Shown here in pieces: positions 47,686-57,133 of a DNA stretch of 64,000 nucleotides. The notes beneath the pieces are model-generated. The model had not been told where the DNA came from. It searched no databases and was given only the letters and a program-made list of their open reading frames with translations. The position numbers were made by a program, and so were the translations under genes. Origin of the DNA: Nocardia seriolae NBRC 15557 (lineage in GTDB: Bacteria; Actinomycetota; Actinomycetes; Mycobacteriales; Mycobacteriaceae); the NCBI RefSeq assembly GCF_007990715.1, contig NZ_BJWY01000017.1:21654-85653 (forward strand), written 5' to 3'. How positions within the stretch are numbered: position 1 is the stretch's first letter; every line of letters begins with the position of its first letter.

Positions 47686-48271
47686 CGTGCGCGGGGTTGT
47701 CGCCGGGAGCCGCGGCGGGCTTGTCGCCGGAGGGCTGGTAGTTCTCCTTGCCGCCGGCGAAGTCACGCACCTGCGCGGTGACGGTGGTGGTCGAGCCGTC
47801 GGAGAAGGTCAGCGTGATCGGGGTTTCCGCGCCGGTGCGCAGCGGTGCTTTCAAACCCATGAACATCAGGTGCTCACCACCGGGGGCCAGGGTGGCGCGG
47901 CCGTGGGCGGGGATGACGATGCCACCGGCCTTGGGGCGCATGGTCTTCTCGCCCGCGCCGTCGGGGGCGACCTCGTGGATCTCGACGCTCGCCGAGGCCG
48001 GGCTGGCGGCCGCGACCAGGTTGACCGGCTTGTCGGAATTGTTGGCCAGCACGCCGAACGCGGCGGACATGCCGGAGTCGGCGGCCTTGATCCACTGGTC
48101 GGACATGGTGACCGAGTCGGCGGCCTTGGCCGTGGAATCGGAGGCGGTCTGGGAGCTCGAGCAGGCGACGGGCAGCAGCGCCAGCGTCGTGATGGCGGCG
48201 GCCGCGCCGAGGCGGCGGGCGAAGCCACCGGTGCGCAGGCGGAAACTGTGGCAGCGGGTCAGCTGGGACAT
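47678..48271 (-). CDS. PCuAC-family copper-chaperone lipoprotein
   Basis: 197 residues. The signal peptide ends in a lipobox LLPVACSS, giving a lipid-anchored extracytoplasmic protein that Lnt could acylate. The copper site H-x11-M-x22-HxM is visible from EIHEVAPDG to KTMRPKAGG to GGEHLMFMGL, close to the usual H/Mx10Mx21HxM spacing. PCuAC proteins carry Cu(I) to extracytoplasmic oxidases. The gene is coupled to the DyP peroxidase downstream and preceded by a His-rich membrane protein gene, all on the same strand. Confidence 0.92.
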   Translation of the reverse strand: MSQLTRCHSFRLRTGGFARRLGAAAAITTLALLPVACSSSQTASDSTAKAADSVTMSDQWIKAADSGMSAAFGVLANNSDKPVNLVAAASPASASVEIHEVAPDGAGEKTMRPKAGGIVIPAHGRATLAPGGEHLMFMGLKAPLRTGAETPITLTFSDGSTTTVTAQVRDFAGGKENYQPSGDKPAAAPGDNPAHGG

Positions 48272-48384
48272 GGGAAGACTCCGTGTGTCAGGGGGATTGG
48301 AGCATCCGTGCCGGGTGCCGTGCGAAACCCGTTGTGCGCAGCGCAGGCTCGATCACGAGGGGATCGGCGCGGGGTGTCGCGGTA

Positions 48385-48936
48385 CTAGGCCGGAGCCGGA
48401 GGTGAGAACAGGGCGCGGGCCGCGGGCGGGCCGCGGCGCCCGATCCCCGGGCTCACCAGCAGGCGACCGGCTTCGGCGCGATCATCGGCCGGGCGGGCCC
48501 GGCGCGGCCCGGCGGGCGGGCACGGCGCGGAGGCCAGCGCCAGGATGAACCGGCGCACGCTGGTGACGGCCCGGCGCATGCCCGCCTCGGCGGCGCGAAT
48601 CACCAGCGCGCCCACCGGAATCGCGATCAGGTGCGCGAGCAGCATCGACGGCGAGGAGCCGGGATGGTGGTGGCCCGGCGACATCGACAGTGCCGCATGC
48701 CCGATGGACTGCCCGGCGGCCAGCATGGCCATGGTTCCGGCGAGCCCGTAGCGCGGGCGGATGGTCGCCACCACGATCCCGATCAGCGTGCACGCCGCGA
48801 ACAGCAGGGCCAGCGCCGTGCCGTCGGGAACGGTCGCGCCGCCGCCGAGTCCGTGCGCGAGCATCGCCACCGCACCGGAGGACGCGCCGACGGCAGCGCC
48901 GCGCAGGCGCGCGGTGTGATCCGTCGGTGAGCGCAC
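48385..48936 (-). CDS. Membrane protein with His-rich loop, copper-cluster associated
   Basis: 183 residues with four hydrophobic segments (GASSGAVAMLAHGLGGGA, TALALLFAACTLIGIVVATI, LAGTMAMLAAGQSIGHAAL, LLAHLIAIPVGALVIRAA) and an extracytoplasmic loop SMSPGHHHPG. A Pro/Arg-rich cytoplasmic tail follows. The His/Met-rich loop and the position 113 bases upstream of the PCuAC gene suggest a metal-related role. I do not recognise a named family. GTG start at 48936. Confidence 0.75.
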   Translation of the reverse strand: MRSPTDHTARLRGAAVGASSGAVAMLAHGLGGGATVPDGTALALLFAACTLIGIVVATIRPRYGLAGTMAMLAAGQSIGHAALSMSPGHHHPGSSPSMLLAHLIAIPVGALVIRAAEAGMRRAVTSVRRFILALASAPCPPAGPRRARPADDRAEAGRLLVSPGIGRRGPPAARALFSPPAPA

Positions 48937-49055
48937 CCGGATATGCTACGACGCCGTGTCGGAGTCGATGTTTCCAGGTGGCACGACCGGGGTCTGCACA
49001 GGATCTTCACATTCGGTGCGAACCATCTCCACGGTGGTTGCATAAGGTCGGCTGC

Positions 49056-49742
49056 ATGGAAACCAGTCCGAGGGGGCCGCGCCGGATTCTGGTGGTGGAG
49101 GACGAACCGACCATCGCCGAATCGATCGCGGCCCGGTTGCGCGCCGAGGGATACACCGTCGACCTCGCCCACGACGGCCCGGCCGCGGTCGAATCCGAGG
49201 CGGCCGGTGACCCGGACCGGGTGGTGCTCGACGTGATGCTGCCCGGCTTCGACGGGCTGGAGGTGTGCCGTCGCATCCAGGCGCGGCGGCCGGTGCCGGT
49301 GCTCATGCTCACCGCCCGCACCGACGAGACCGACATGCTCGTCGGGCTCGGCGTCGGCGCGGACGACTATCTGACCAAGCCGTTCTCCATGCGGGTGCTC
49401 ACCGCCCGCGTGCACGCCCTGCTGCGGCGGGTGGAACGCACCGCGGCGCCGGCGGCCACCATCGTGGTCGGTGATCTGCGCATCGACACCGATCAGCGGC
49501 GGGTGTGGCGGGCCGAGGCCGAAACCCAGCTCACCCCGCTGGAATTCGAGCTGCTGGTGCACCTGGCGCGGCGCCCGCGCACGGTGCTGGCCCGCGAGCG
49601 ACTACTGAGCGAGGTGTGGGGCTGGGCCGACGCCTCGGGCACCCGGGCGGTCGACAGCCACATCAAGGCGCTGCGCCGCAAGCTCGGCGCGGACCTGATC
49701 CGCACCGTGCACGGCGTGGGCTACGCGCTGGAGACCCGATGA
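49056..49742 (+). CDS. OmpR/PhoB-type response regulator
   Basis: 228 residues. The receiver has ED at residues 15-16, phospho-Asp 59 in VVLDVMLPGFDG, switch Thr in LMLTARTDE and Lys in DYLTKPFS. The C-terminal winged helix contains LTPLEFELLVHLARRP and the recognition region AVDSHIKALRRKLG. ATG 49056. It is followed by its histidine kinase in an ATGA overlap. The target genes are unknown; the copper cluster lies on the opposite side of the divergent promoter and is a candidate. Confidence 0.95.
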   Translation: METSPRGPRRILVVEDEPTIAESIAARLRAEGYTVDLAHDGPAAVESEAAGDPDRVVLDVMLPGFDGLEVCRRIQARRPVPVLMLTARTDETDMLVGLGVGADDYLTKPFSMRVLTARVHALLRRVERTAAPAATIVVGDLRIDTDQRRVWRAEAETQLTPLEFELLVHLARRPRTVLARERLLSEVWGWADASGTRAVDSHIKALRRKLGADLIRTVHGVGYALETR

Positions 49743-50839
49743 GCGGGCCCGCCGGGGACCGGCAGCGCACCGATCCGGCGGGGGCGGATCCGCAGGCGGC
49801 GGTGAGCGCGGCGGAATCGTTGCGTGCGAGGGTGAACCGGGTGGCCGCCTCGATGCCGCGGCCGCTGGACCGGATGCGTTCGATCAAGCTGAAGCTGGCG
49901 ATCCTGATGGTCGGCTCGGGTGCGGTGGCGTTCGGGTTCTTCGCCTACCAGATCGGCTGGCTGCCGCCCAAGACCACCATTGCGGCCACACTGCTCGCCC
50001 TGATCCTGTCGCAGGTGCTGGCGCACGGGATGACACTGCCGTTGCGGGAGATGACCGCGGCGGCCAAACGCATGGCCCAGGGCGATTATTCACGGCGGGT
50101 GCGGGCCACCTCCCGCGACGAGGTGGGGCAGCTGGCCGAGGCGTTCAATCAGATGGCCGCCGATCTGGCCGCCGCCGATCAGCAGCGGCGCGAGTTCATC
50201 GCCAATGTGTCGCACGAATTGCGCACGCCCATCACGGCATTGGGCGCGGTGCTGGAGAACCTGGTCGACGGGGTCGCCCAGCCCGATCCGGCGACCCTGC
50301 GCACCGCGCTGGCGCAGACCGAGCGGCTGTCGCTGCTGGTGTCGGAGCTGCTGGCGCTGTCGAGCGTCGAGGCCGGTGCGGTGCCGCTGGATCGCGAAGC
50401 CCTCGCGGTCGAGCCGCTGCTGAAAGAGGTTGTCGCCGAGGCCGAGGTGATGGCCGCCGCCATCGACCGTCCCGTCCGGTTCACCATCGCCGTGGCCGCT
50501 CCCGGCCTGACCGTGCACGCCGACCGCGCCCGCCTGCATCAGGTGCTGCTCAATCTCCTCGACAACGCCACCCGCCACGGCCCCGCTCGCGGCGAGGTCC
50601 GCATCCACGCCCACGCCGAGCGCGCCGGCACCGTCATCGATGTCGCCGACGACGGCCCCGGTATCCCGGTCGCCGAACGCGCCCGCGTCTTCGAGCGCTT
50701 CACCCGCGGCGGGCGCGCCACCGGCGGCGGCACCGGCCTGGGCCTGGCCATCGCCCGCTGGATCGTGGACCTGCACGGTGGCACCATCGCCGTGGCCGAC
50801 CCGGGCTCCCGCATCCGCGTCACCCTGCCCACTTCCTGA
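49739..50839 (+). CDS. HAMP-containing sensor histidine kinase
   Basis: 366 residues. Two membrane helices (KLAILMVGSGAVAFGFFAYQ; TTIAATLLALILSQVLAHG) flank almost no extracytoplasmic loop, so the signal is probably sensed within the membrane. HAMP (LPLREMTAAAKRMAQGDYS) and a HisKA domain with His 159 in FIANVSHELRTP follow; the HATPase has NLLDNATRHGP, DDGPGIP and GTGLGLAIARWI. ATGA overlap with the response regulator gene. Confidence 0.95.
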   Translation: MSGPAGDRQRTDPAGADPQAAVSAAESLRARVNRVAASMPRPLDRMRSIKLKLAILMVGSGAVAFGFFAYQIGWLPPKTTIAATLLALILSQVLAHGMTLPLREMTAAAKRMAQGDYSRRVRATSRDEVGQLAEAFNQMAADLAAADQQRREFIANVSHELRTPITALGAVLENLVDGVAQPDPATLRTALAQTERLSLLVSELLALSSVEAGAVPLDREALAVEPLLKEVVAEAEVMAAAIDRPVRFTIAVAAPGLTVHADRARLHQVLLNLLDNATRHGPARGEVRIHAHAERAGTVIDVADDGPGIPVAERARVFERFTRGGRATGGGTGLGLAIARWIVDLHGGTIAVADPGSRIRVTLPTS

Positions 50840-50912
50840 CCCACCATCTCCCCGCCACCCGGCGCGCCCCGCGCTCCCGGGCCGGTCCCGCACACCCATC
50901 GGAGGCTCCGCC

Positions 50913-52823
50913 ATGCCCGAAAACCCTTCCACCACACCGAAATCCGATCCAGGCGCCGCGATTTCCGATGTCGGCGCGCCGGAAGTGCCCGGCGATCCCG
51001 GGGGCGACCGGCTCGGTGGGGATCACCCGGCCGTCCCGCCGACCCTGCTCGAGTCCGCGGTATTCGCGCCGGGTGTCCGGACCGCCCTGCCCGCGCCCGG
51101 CGGATCGGATTCGCCGTGGCCGATCGGGTCGCCTGCCCGCTCGGCCGCCGAACAGGCTCGGCCGCAGCGGATTCCGCCGCGCTCGGCACTGGTGGCGGTG
51201 CCCGGCGGCCTGCTGCCCGCGATCGGTGTGGCCGGTCTGGCGGCGGCGGTGTTCGTGCCGCTGGATCGCCCGGGACTGGGCTGGCTGCTGGCCGGTCTGA
51301 GCATGGCGGGCGCGGCGTACGCGGTCGATCGCAGCGCCCGGCGCGCAGTCGCGACGGGCGAGGATGCCGACACCGCGGCTGACGCGGGCGAGACGTCGGC
51401 GAATTCGGCTGCCGCCGCACCGATTCGACGGGGTGACCTCGGGACGGCCGCGGACGCCGCACGGAAACCGGTTACGGACGCTTCCGACACGGTCGGCGGA
51501 CTCGATGCCGCGAGCGTGCCCGATGAGGACGAAGCGGCAGAGTCCGGCGAGCGACCGTCGAAATATGGGGCCCGCCGACGGGTTTGGTGGGGTGGACTGG
51601 CGTTGGCGCTGCTCGCGGTGGGGGCGGTGCGGGATGCGCCGTGGCTGTTCGCGCTGTGTGTGGTGGCGGCCGTGGTGGTCGGGTCGCTGGCGGTGGTGCG
51701 GCCCTCGGCGTACGGGTTGTGGTTCGACGGGCTGGCGGTGCCGTTCGCGGCGTTGACATCGGTGCCGTGGGTGTATCGGGCGGCGGTGGCGCTGCGGGGA
51801 CGGGGGAGAGCCGGGTCGGCGCGAGTGTGGTGGTCGGTCGCGGTGGCCGCGGCGCTGCTGGTGGCCGTGGTGCCGTTGCTGGCGGGCGCGGATGCGGTGT
51901 TCGCGGGACTGGTGGACGGGCTGCTGCCGCGGGTGGATGTACCGGCGGTCGTGCGGTGGGCATCGGTGTTCGTGGTCGCCGCGATGGGAACCGCCGGGGC
52001 GTTGTATCTGCTGGCGGGTCCGCCGCCCGCGGCCGGGGATTCGGATGCCGAGCCGGGTTCGGTGGCCGGTGACGGGGTGGATCCGCTGGGGTGGATGGGG
52101 ATTCGCCGGTTCGCTCCGGTGGCGTGGGGGATTCCGGTGGGTGCGCTGACGGTCGTGTTCGCGGCGTTCGTGGGAACACAGGTGGCGGTGCTGTTCGGCG
52201 GGGACGGGTATGTGCAGCGCACAGCGGGCCTGACCTATGCCGAGTACGCGCGCGGCGGGTTCTGGCAGCTGTCGATCGTGAGCATGCTGACCCTGGCGGT
52301 GATCGGCGCCGTGCTGCGCTACGCGCGCCGGGAGTCCGGGCGCGAGCGGCGCTGGCTGCGCGGCGCGGTCGCGCTGGTGTGCGTGCTGACGCTGCTGATC
52401 GTGGCCTCGGCGCTGCACCGCATGTGGACCTATCAGCAGGCCTACGGGTTCACGGTGCTGCGGCTGCTGGTGGAGGTGTTCGAGGGCTGGATCGCGCTGG
52501 TGTATCTGCTGGTGATGGCGAGCCTGGTGCGATTGCGGCGCGGCTGGGTGCCGCGCGCGGCGGTCGGGGCGGCGGCGGTGACGCTGCTCGGTCTGGCGGT
52601 GCTGAACCCGGAAGGGTTGGTGGCCGACCGCAATATCGACCGCTGGCAGGCGGGCAAGCGCTTGGACACCGGCTATCTGAGCGGGCTGTCGGCCGACGTG
52701 CTGCCCGCCACCGACCGGCTGCCCGACCCCGAACGCGCCGCCATCGCCGACGCCGTCCGCGCCCGGCTCTCGGGTGACTCGTGGCGCAGCTGGAACTACG
52801 CCCGCGCCACCGCATCCCGCTGA
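50913..52823 (+). CDS. DUF4153/DUF4173-type polytopic membrane protein
   Basis: 636 residues. A long Pro/Ala/Asp-rich cytoplasmic region (about 1-90, and another between helices) surrounds roughly 12-13 membrane helices. The central AAVFVPLDRPGLGWLLAG and the C-terminal half with TYAEYARGGFWQL and NPEGLVADRNIDRW are the hallmarks of DUF4153/DUF4173 proteins, often found downstream of two-component genes. GGAGG lies 8 bases before ATG 50913 and the gene follows the kinase by 73 bases, so it may be part of that operon. Biochemical role unknown. Confidence 0.85.
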   Translation: MPENPSTTPKSDPGAAISDVGAPEVPGDPGGDRLGGDHPAVPPTLLESAVFAPGVRTALPAPGGSDSPWPIGSPARSAAEQARPQRIPPRSALVAVPGGLLPAIGVAGLAAAVFVPLDRPGLGWLLAGLSMAGAAYAVDRSARRAVATGEDADTAADAGETSANSAAAAPIRRGDLGTAADAARKPVTDASDTVGGLDAASVPDEDEAAESGERPSKYGARRRVWWGGLALALLAVGAVRDAPWLFALCVVAAVVVGSLAVVRPSAYGLWFDGLAVPFAALTSVPWVYRAAVALRGRGRAGSARVWWSVAVAAALLVAVVPLLAGADAVFAGLVDGLLPRVDVPAVVRWASVFVVAAMGTAGALYLLAGPPPAAGDSDAEPGSVAGDGVDPLGWMGIRRFAPVAWGIPVGALTVVFAAFVGTQVAVLFGGDGYVQRTAGLTYAEYARGGFWQLSIVSMLTLAVIGAVLRYARRESGRERRWLRGAVALVCVLTLLIVASALHRMWTYQQAYGFTVLRLLVEVFEGWIALVYLLVMASLVRLRRGWVPRAAVGAAAVTLLGLAVLNPEGLVADRNIDRWQAGKRLDTGYLSGLSADVLPATDRLPDPERAAIADAVRARLSGDSWRSWNYARATASR

Positions 52824-52839
52824 TCGGGCGTCGAACCGG

Positions 52840-54048
52840 TCAGGCATCGAAGGCGACCGCGGTCCAGGTGCGGCCGGTGTCGCGGGTGATGAGCATGGTG
52901 GCGGCGTTGCGCGCCGGACCGGTGTCGTCGAGGATCACGAAACCGGTTGTCGCGGAGATGAACTCACCGGCGCGCGCCCGGCCGTGGTGGTTGGGCTCGG
53001 TGTAGGTGGGCGTCCAGGTCTCCCCGCCGTCGGCGGAGGTGAACACCTTGTCGTCGACGGCGGCGACCAGATGGGTGGGATCGGCGGGGGCCAGGACGGA
53101 GAAGGCCAGACCGCTGGTGAGCGTTCCGGTCTCGGTGAAGGTGACACCGCCGTCGATGGCGGTCATCAGGTGGGTGCCGTCGCTGTCGTTGGTGCCCGGG
53201 CCGGGCCGCCCGCACAACGCCAGCACCCGCTTCTCGCTCAGCGCATGCCAATCGGCGGGTCCGTTGCCGCCGCAGGGCAGACGCCACGGTGTCCAGGCGC
53301 CGCCGACGAGGCGGGCACCGGACCGGGTGCGGTTGGTCACGACCAGCCAGGCCCGGCCGCCGACGACCGACACCTCGGCCGACGGATCGGGCCCGCCGCC
53401 CACCCCGACGGGAATGTCGGTGGTCTCGCTCCACGAGTCGCTGTCGACCGGGCTGGTGAACAGCACGGTCTGCTCGCCGGGCTGGGTGGCGGCGATGAAC
53501 ACACTGTCCTCGGCCACCGACAGCGTCCAGTGGTCCATGACCGCGTTGATCTCGAGGTCGACCCGACGCCAGCTGCTGCCACCGTCGTGGGTGGAAAACA
53601 GCTTGCCGTCGGCCCGGATCCAGCCGTTGCGGGAATCGGCGAAGGTCAAGGCAGCGCCGGTGGTGGCGGTGCGCAGCGGTGCCGGCACCGGGGCCTGCTG
53701 CCAGCTCTCACCGCCGTCGACGGTGTGGCGCAACGACAGGCACGGCTTGGCCGCGCACGGGTAGCTGCGTCCCAGCACCCAGCCCTCGGTGGCGGAGACG
53801 AAGGAGATCGAATCGGGTTGGAACCCCACCTGATCCGGGGTGCCGACGATCTTGGCCGGGGGCGCCGGGGCGGGCGTCGCGCTCGGCGCGGGAGCCGCCG
53901 ACGCGGCAGGACTCGCCGCGGTGGCCGCGCCCGAGTCCAGGCTATTGCCTCCCGGGTCGATGGTGAGTGCCGCGACCACCCCCGCCGCCAGGACCGGTGT
54001 TCCGACTCCGACGACTCCGGCCAGCACGACCGGATTCCGCAACCGCAC
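52840..54048 (-). CDS. Exported beta-propeller protein (YCF48/sialidase-like repeats)
   Basis: About 402 residues. An N-terminal membrane/signal segment (RNPVVLAGVVGVGTPVLAAG) is followed by an Ala/Pro-rich linker and repeated blades containing DGGESWQ, DGGSSWRRV, DGGVTFTE, DGGETWTPTYTE and RDTGRTWTAV, the Asp-box/BNR-like pattern of sialidase-fold propellers. No sialidase catalytic residues were seen. The GTG at 54048 has GGGAG ten bases upstream; a GTG at 54096 would add a poor extension. Probably a cell-surface binding protein. Confidence 0.8.
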   Translation of the reverse strand: MRLRNPVVLAGVVGVGTPVLAAGVVAALTIDPGGNSLDSGAATAASPAASAAPAPSATPAPAPPAKIVGTPDQVGFQPDSISFVSATEGWVLGRSYPCAAKPCLSLRHTVDGGESWQQAPVPAPLRTATTGAALTFADSRNGWIRADGKLFSTHDGGSSWRRVDLEINAVMDHWTLSVAEDSVFIAATQPGEQTVLFTSPVDSDSWSETTDIPVGVGGGPDPSAEVSVVGGRAWLVVTNRTRSGARLVGGAWTPWRLPCGGNGPADWHALSEKRVLALCGRPGPGTNDSDGTHLMTAIDGGVTFTETGTLTSGLAFSVLAPADPTHLVAAVDDKVFTSADGGETWTPTYTEPNHHGRARAGEFISATTGFVILDDTGPARNAATMLITRDTGRTWTAVAFDA

Positions 54049-54165
54049 CGGCCCGGACTCCCTTCGAAACGCTCCCGCGGCCGGTACCCCGGGCACTCAC
54101 CCGGGCGGCCCTGCGGCACAACGGGATCGAGTATGCCCGCTGGACCCGGGAATCGCCCACCCGGC

Positions 54166-54525
54166 TCAGTGACCGCCGCGCTGCGCGGCCAGACGCGCCG
54201 CGATATCGCCGATCAGGTCGTAGGGGATGGGGTCGCGCAGCGGGAAGTTCAACGACCCCTTGCCCACCCGGTAGGGCGCTATGGCCGCCTCGAAGGCGGC
54301 ATCGCCGGAGGGGACGGGATACACCGACAGGTGTTTCTTCCAGCCCGCGAAGTACACCACCGCCTTGCCGTTGATCTCGATGGTCGGCATCTTGTAGGCG
54401 AGCGTTTCGGTGGCCTCGGGCAGGACGGTGCGGATTGCGGCGCGGGTCTTTTCGAGGGCCTCGCGCATGGGCCCGGGCTGGCCCGCGAGGTACTCCTCGA
54501 CGGTGGTGGGTTCCGGCTTCGCCAT
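54166..54525 (-). CDS. DUF1801-family protein (YdhG-like, iron-chaperone fold)
   Basis: 119 residues. MAKPEPTTVEEYLAGQPGPM, LEKTRAAIRTVLPEATETLAYKMPTI and YFAGWKKHLSVYPVPSGDAA are typical of DUF1801 proteins, which share the frataxin-like fold. A GAAAGG site lies 11 bases before the ATG. Function in actinobacteria is not established. Confidence 0.9.
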   Translation of the reverse strand: MAKPEPTTVEEYLAGQPGPMREALEKTRAAIRTVLPEATETLAYKMPTIEINGKAVVYFAGWKKHLSVYPVPSGDAAFEAAIAPYRVGKGSLNFPLRDPIPYDLIGDIAARLAAQRGGH

Positions 54526-54639
54526 CGCGGTGCACCTTTCCACGGGAGATGTCCGATTCGACGGTACCGGTGGCCGGGCGCCGGTGATGCCGGACACGCG
54601 ATTCCCACGACCGGTCCCAGCCCGGACAGGATGGGCGGG

Positions 54640-55197
54640 GTGGGAGAACACAAGCAACGCATGCTGACCGGACGGCTCTACCGCGACAACGATCCCGAAC
54701 TCGTCGCCGAACGCCTGCACTGCCAGGGCCTGCTCGACCGATTCAACGCCACCCGCGCCGGCGAGGACGACTTGCGCCGCGGCATCCTCGAAGACCTGCT
54801 CGGCGAGATCGGCGAGGGCTCCTGGATCATGCCGCGATTCCAATGCGACTACGGTCATCTGATCCGTTTGGGCCGCAACAGTTTCCTCAACTACGACGCC
54901 ATCGTCATGGATTGCGCGCCGGTCACCATCGGCGACGACGTCTCCATCGGCCCCCGCGCCCAACTGCTCACCGCCCTGCACCCGATTGACGATCACGAGC
55001 TGCGCCGCCAACGCTGGGAGACCGCCGCCCCCATCGTCATCGGCGACAACGCCTGGCTCGGCGGCGGCGTGATCGTGTGCCCTGGGGTGACGATCGGCGC
55101 GAACACGGTGGTCGGCGCGGGCAGCGTCGTCACCCGCGACCTACCCGAGAAGGTCTTCGCCGCAGGCAATCCCGCCCGCGTACTACGCACCCTGTGA
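54640..55197 (+). CDS. Maltose/galactoside O-acetyltransferase (hexapeptide-repeat)
   Basis: 185 residues. The maltose-acetyltransferase N-domain (MLTGRLYRDNDPELVAERL) is followed by left-handed beta-helix hexapeptides: APVTIGDDVSIGPRAQL, PIVIGDNAWLGGGVIVCPGVTIGANTVVGAGSVVTRDL. The catalytic His is in LLTALHPID. It uses acetyl-CoA to acetylate sugars, probably for detoxification. GTG 54640 gives MGEHKQRMLTG; the in-frame ATG 54631 is an equal alternative. Confidence 0.93.
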   Translation: MGEHKQRMLTGRLYRDNDPELVAERLHCQGLLDRFNATRAGEDDLRRGILEDLLGEIGEGSWIMPRFQCDYGHLIRLGRNSFLNYDAIVMDCAPVTIGDDVSIGPRAQLLTALHPIDDHELRRQRWETAAPIVIGDNAWLGGGVIVCPGVTIGANTVVGAGSVVTRDLPEKVFAAGNPARVLRTL

Positions 55198-55300
55198 CCG
55201 GGCCGCATCCGCAGTACCCGGTGCGCCGCGTCGGCAGGTGATGGTCGTGCCGTGCAAGCACGTTGTGAGCGTGGCGCCGGTGCCCGGTGGCCGTGGCGGG

Positions 55301-56147
55301 TCAGTGCGGCAGTCCGGTGAGTTCGGCGCACAGGCGGTGCAGGCGGTGCAGGCGGGTGGCGGCGGCATCGTCCTGGGCGGCGGGGGCGGGGGCCTTGACG
55401 CGGTTGCGCTGGAAGTAGCAGCCCGAGACGGCGGCGACGTCGGGGTCGGCGGCCAGGTAGGCGAGGGTGCGGCCGCCCTCCTCGGGGGGAGATCATGAAC
55501 AGGCGTTTGGCGATCGTGAGGGCGGGGCGGGCGAACCAGGGGGCCGAATCCCAGATGCCGGTGGCGACCACGCCGGGGTGGAAGGCGTTGGCGGTCACGC
55601 GGGTTCCCGCCAGCCGCTGCGAGAGTTCGCGCACGTAGAGGACATTGGCGAGCTTGGCGCGGCCGTAGGCCGTCGGTCCGGAGTAGCCGTGGCGCAGCTG
55701 CGGGTCGTCGAAGTCGATCGCGTTGCCGTAGTGCATGGCCGAGGAGGTGAGCACGATGCGGGCGGGGGCGCTGGCGCGCAGCAGATCCAGCAGCAGTTCG
55801 GTGAGCAGGAAACCGGCGAGATGGTCGATCGCGAAGGTGGCCTCGATCCCGTCGGCGGTCTCGGTGCGATGGTCGAAGAACCCGCCCGCATTGTTGGCCA
55901 GCACATCGAGGCGGTCGTAGCGGGCGGACACCGTGCCCGCGAGCTGGCGGACCGCGTCCAGCGAGGACAGGTCGCAGACCAGTTCGTCGACCTCGGCCGC
56001 GGCGGCCGAACGCACGGATTCGGCGGCGGCGGACAGCTTTTCGGGATTGCGGCCGACCAGGATCAGGCGGTGCCCCGCGGCGGCGAGCTGTCGCGCGGCG
56101 GCCAGCCCGATCCCCGACGTGGCCCCCGTGATCAGCATGGTCTTCAT
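55301..56147 (-). pseudogene. SDR-family gene with a +1 frameshift in a G-run
   Basis: From ATG 56147 the SDR fold is normal: TGATSGIG, NNAGG, LTSSAMHYG and YGRAKLAN active site, then FHPGVVATGIW. At the run of six G (plus strand 55484-55489) the frame breaks after RLFMISP. Removing one base restores EEGGRTLAYLAADPDVAAVSG, CYFQRNRVKAPAP and an end RLCAELTGLPH at stop 55301-55303, the expected SDR C-terminus (281 residues). As given, the protein continues out of frame into Arg/Pro-rich sequence and over the next gene. Sequencing error in the homopolymer is a real possibility. Confidence 0.8.
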
Positions 56148-56266
56148 GCCCGGCCAGCCTGCCACAGCCACGGCCCGCTGTCGCGGCGCACCGCAGCAGC
56201 CCGGGAGCAGGGGGTGGCCTGGCCGAACCGCCTGTGCCACAAGGTCACAACCCGTACCGTTGAGGC

Positions 56267-57133
56267 ATGGAGCCGGTACTGGTCACCGGTGCCGCCGGGG
56301 GGCGTGACGGATCCACCGGACGGCATCTCACCGCGCAACTGCTCGGCCGCGGCATCCCCGTGCGCGCCGTGGTGCATCGCGACGATGTCCGCGCCACCGT
56401 GCTGCGGGCCCTGGGCGCGCAGGTCCTCGTCGGCGACCTGCGCGACCTCGCCTTCACCCGCACCGCCATGACCGGGGTGCGGGGCGCCTACTTCACCTAC
56501 CCGGTCATCGACGGACTCCTCGACGCCGCAGGCGCGTTCGCGGTCGCCGCCCGCGAGGCCGAGGTCGAACGGGTGGTGGCGGTCTCCCAGCTGGCCGCCG
56601 GACCCCAGGCGCCGACCCCGCGCATGCGCCAGCACTGGGTCGCCGAACAGATCCTCGACTGGGCCGAGATCGGCGCTGTTCACCTGCGCGCCGCCGTCTT
56701 CCACGAGAACCTCGCCCGCATCGCCGACACCGGCGACGGCGCGGCGCTGACCCTCCCGATGGGCGCACCCACCACCGAACTACCGCTGGTGGCCGCCTCC
56801 GACGTGGCCCGGGTCGCCGCCGGACTGCTCGCCGACCCCGACCTCGAAGCCGACCCGGTGCTACTGCTCACCGGGGATGTGGTGAGCATCGGCGGCGCGG
56901 CCCGCACCCTCGGGCGCACCTACCACGACGCCGACCCGGCGGCCTGGCACCGGTGGGCGCTGGACTTCTACGGCAGCGCGCACGCCGCCGAGCACCTCAC
57001 CAGACTGTGGGAGATCTTCCGGGTGCTCGGCGAGGGCACCGGCCTCTACCGGGTCACCCCGGCCATCGAGCAGATCGGCGGGCATCCGCCGATCACGCTG
57101 TCGGAGTTCGTCATCCATCGGCCCGGCCATTGA
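56267..57133 (+). CDS. NmrA-like NAD(P)-binding protein
   Basis: 288 residues. The N-terminal Rossmann loop is VTGAAGGRDGSTGRHL, a slightly expanded GxxGxxG, followed by VRAVVHRDD and LVGDLRDLAF. It lacks the SDR YxxxK, as expected for NmrA/atypical SDRs that sense NADP or reduce quinones. The C-terminal part carries LSEFVIHRPGH. ATG 56267. It overlaps the next convergent gene by 23 bases. Confidence 0.88.
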   Translation: MEPVLVTGAAGGRDGSTGRHLTAQLLGRGIPVRAVVHRDDVRATVLRALGAQVLVGDLRDLAFTRTAMTGVRGAYFTYPVIDGLLDAAGAFAVAAREAEVERVVAVSQLAAGPQAPTPRMRQHWVAEQILDWAEIGAVHLRAAVFHENLARIADTGDGAALTLPMGAPTTELPLVAASDVARVAAGLLADPDLEADPVLLLTGDVVSIGGAARTLGRTYHDADPAAWHRWALDFYGSAHAAEHLTRLWEIFRVLGEGTGLYRVTPAIEQIGGHPPITLSEFVIHRPGH

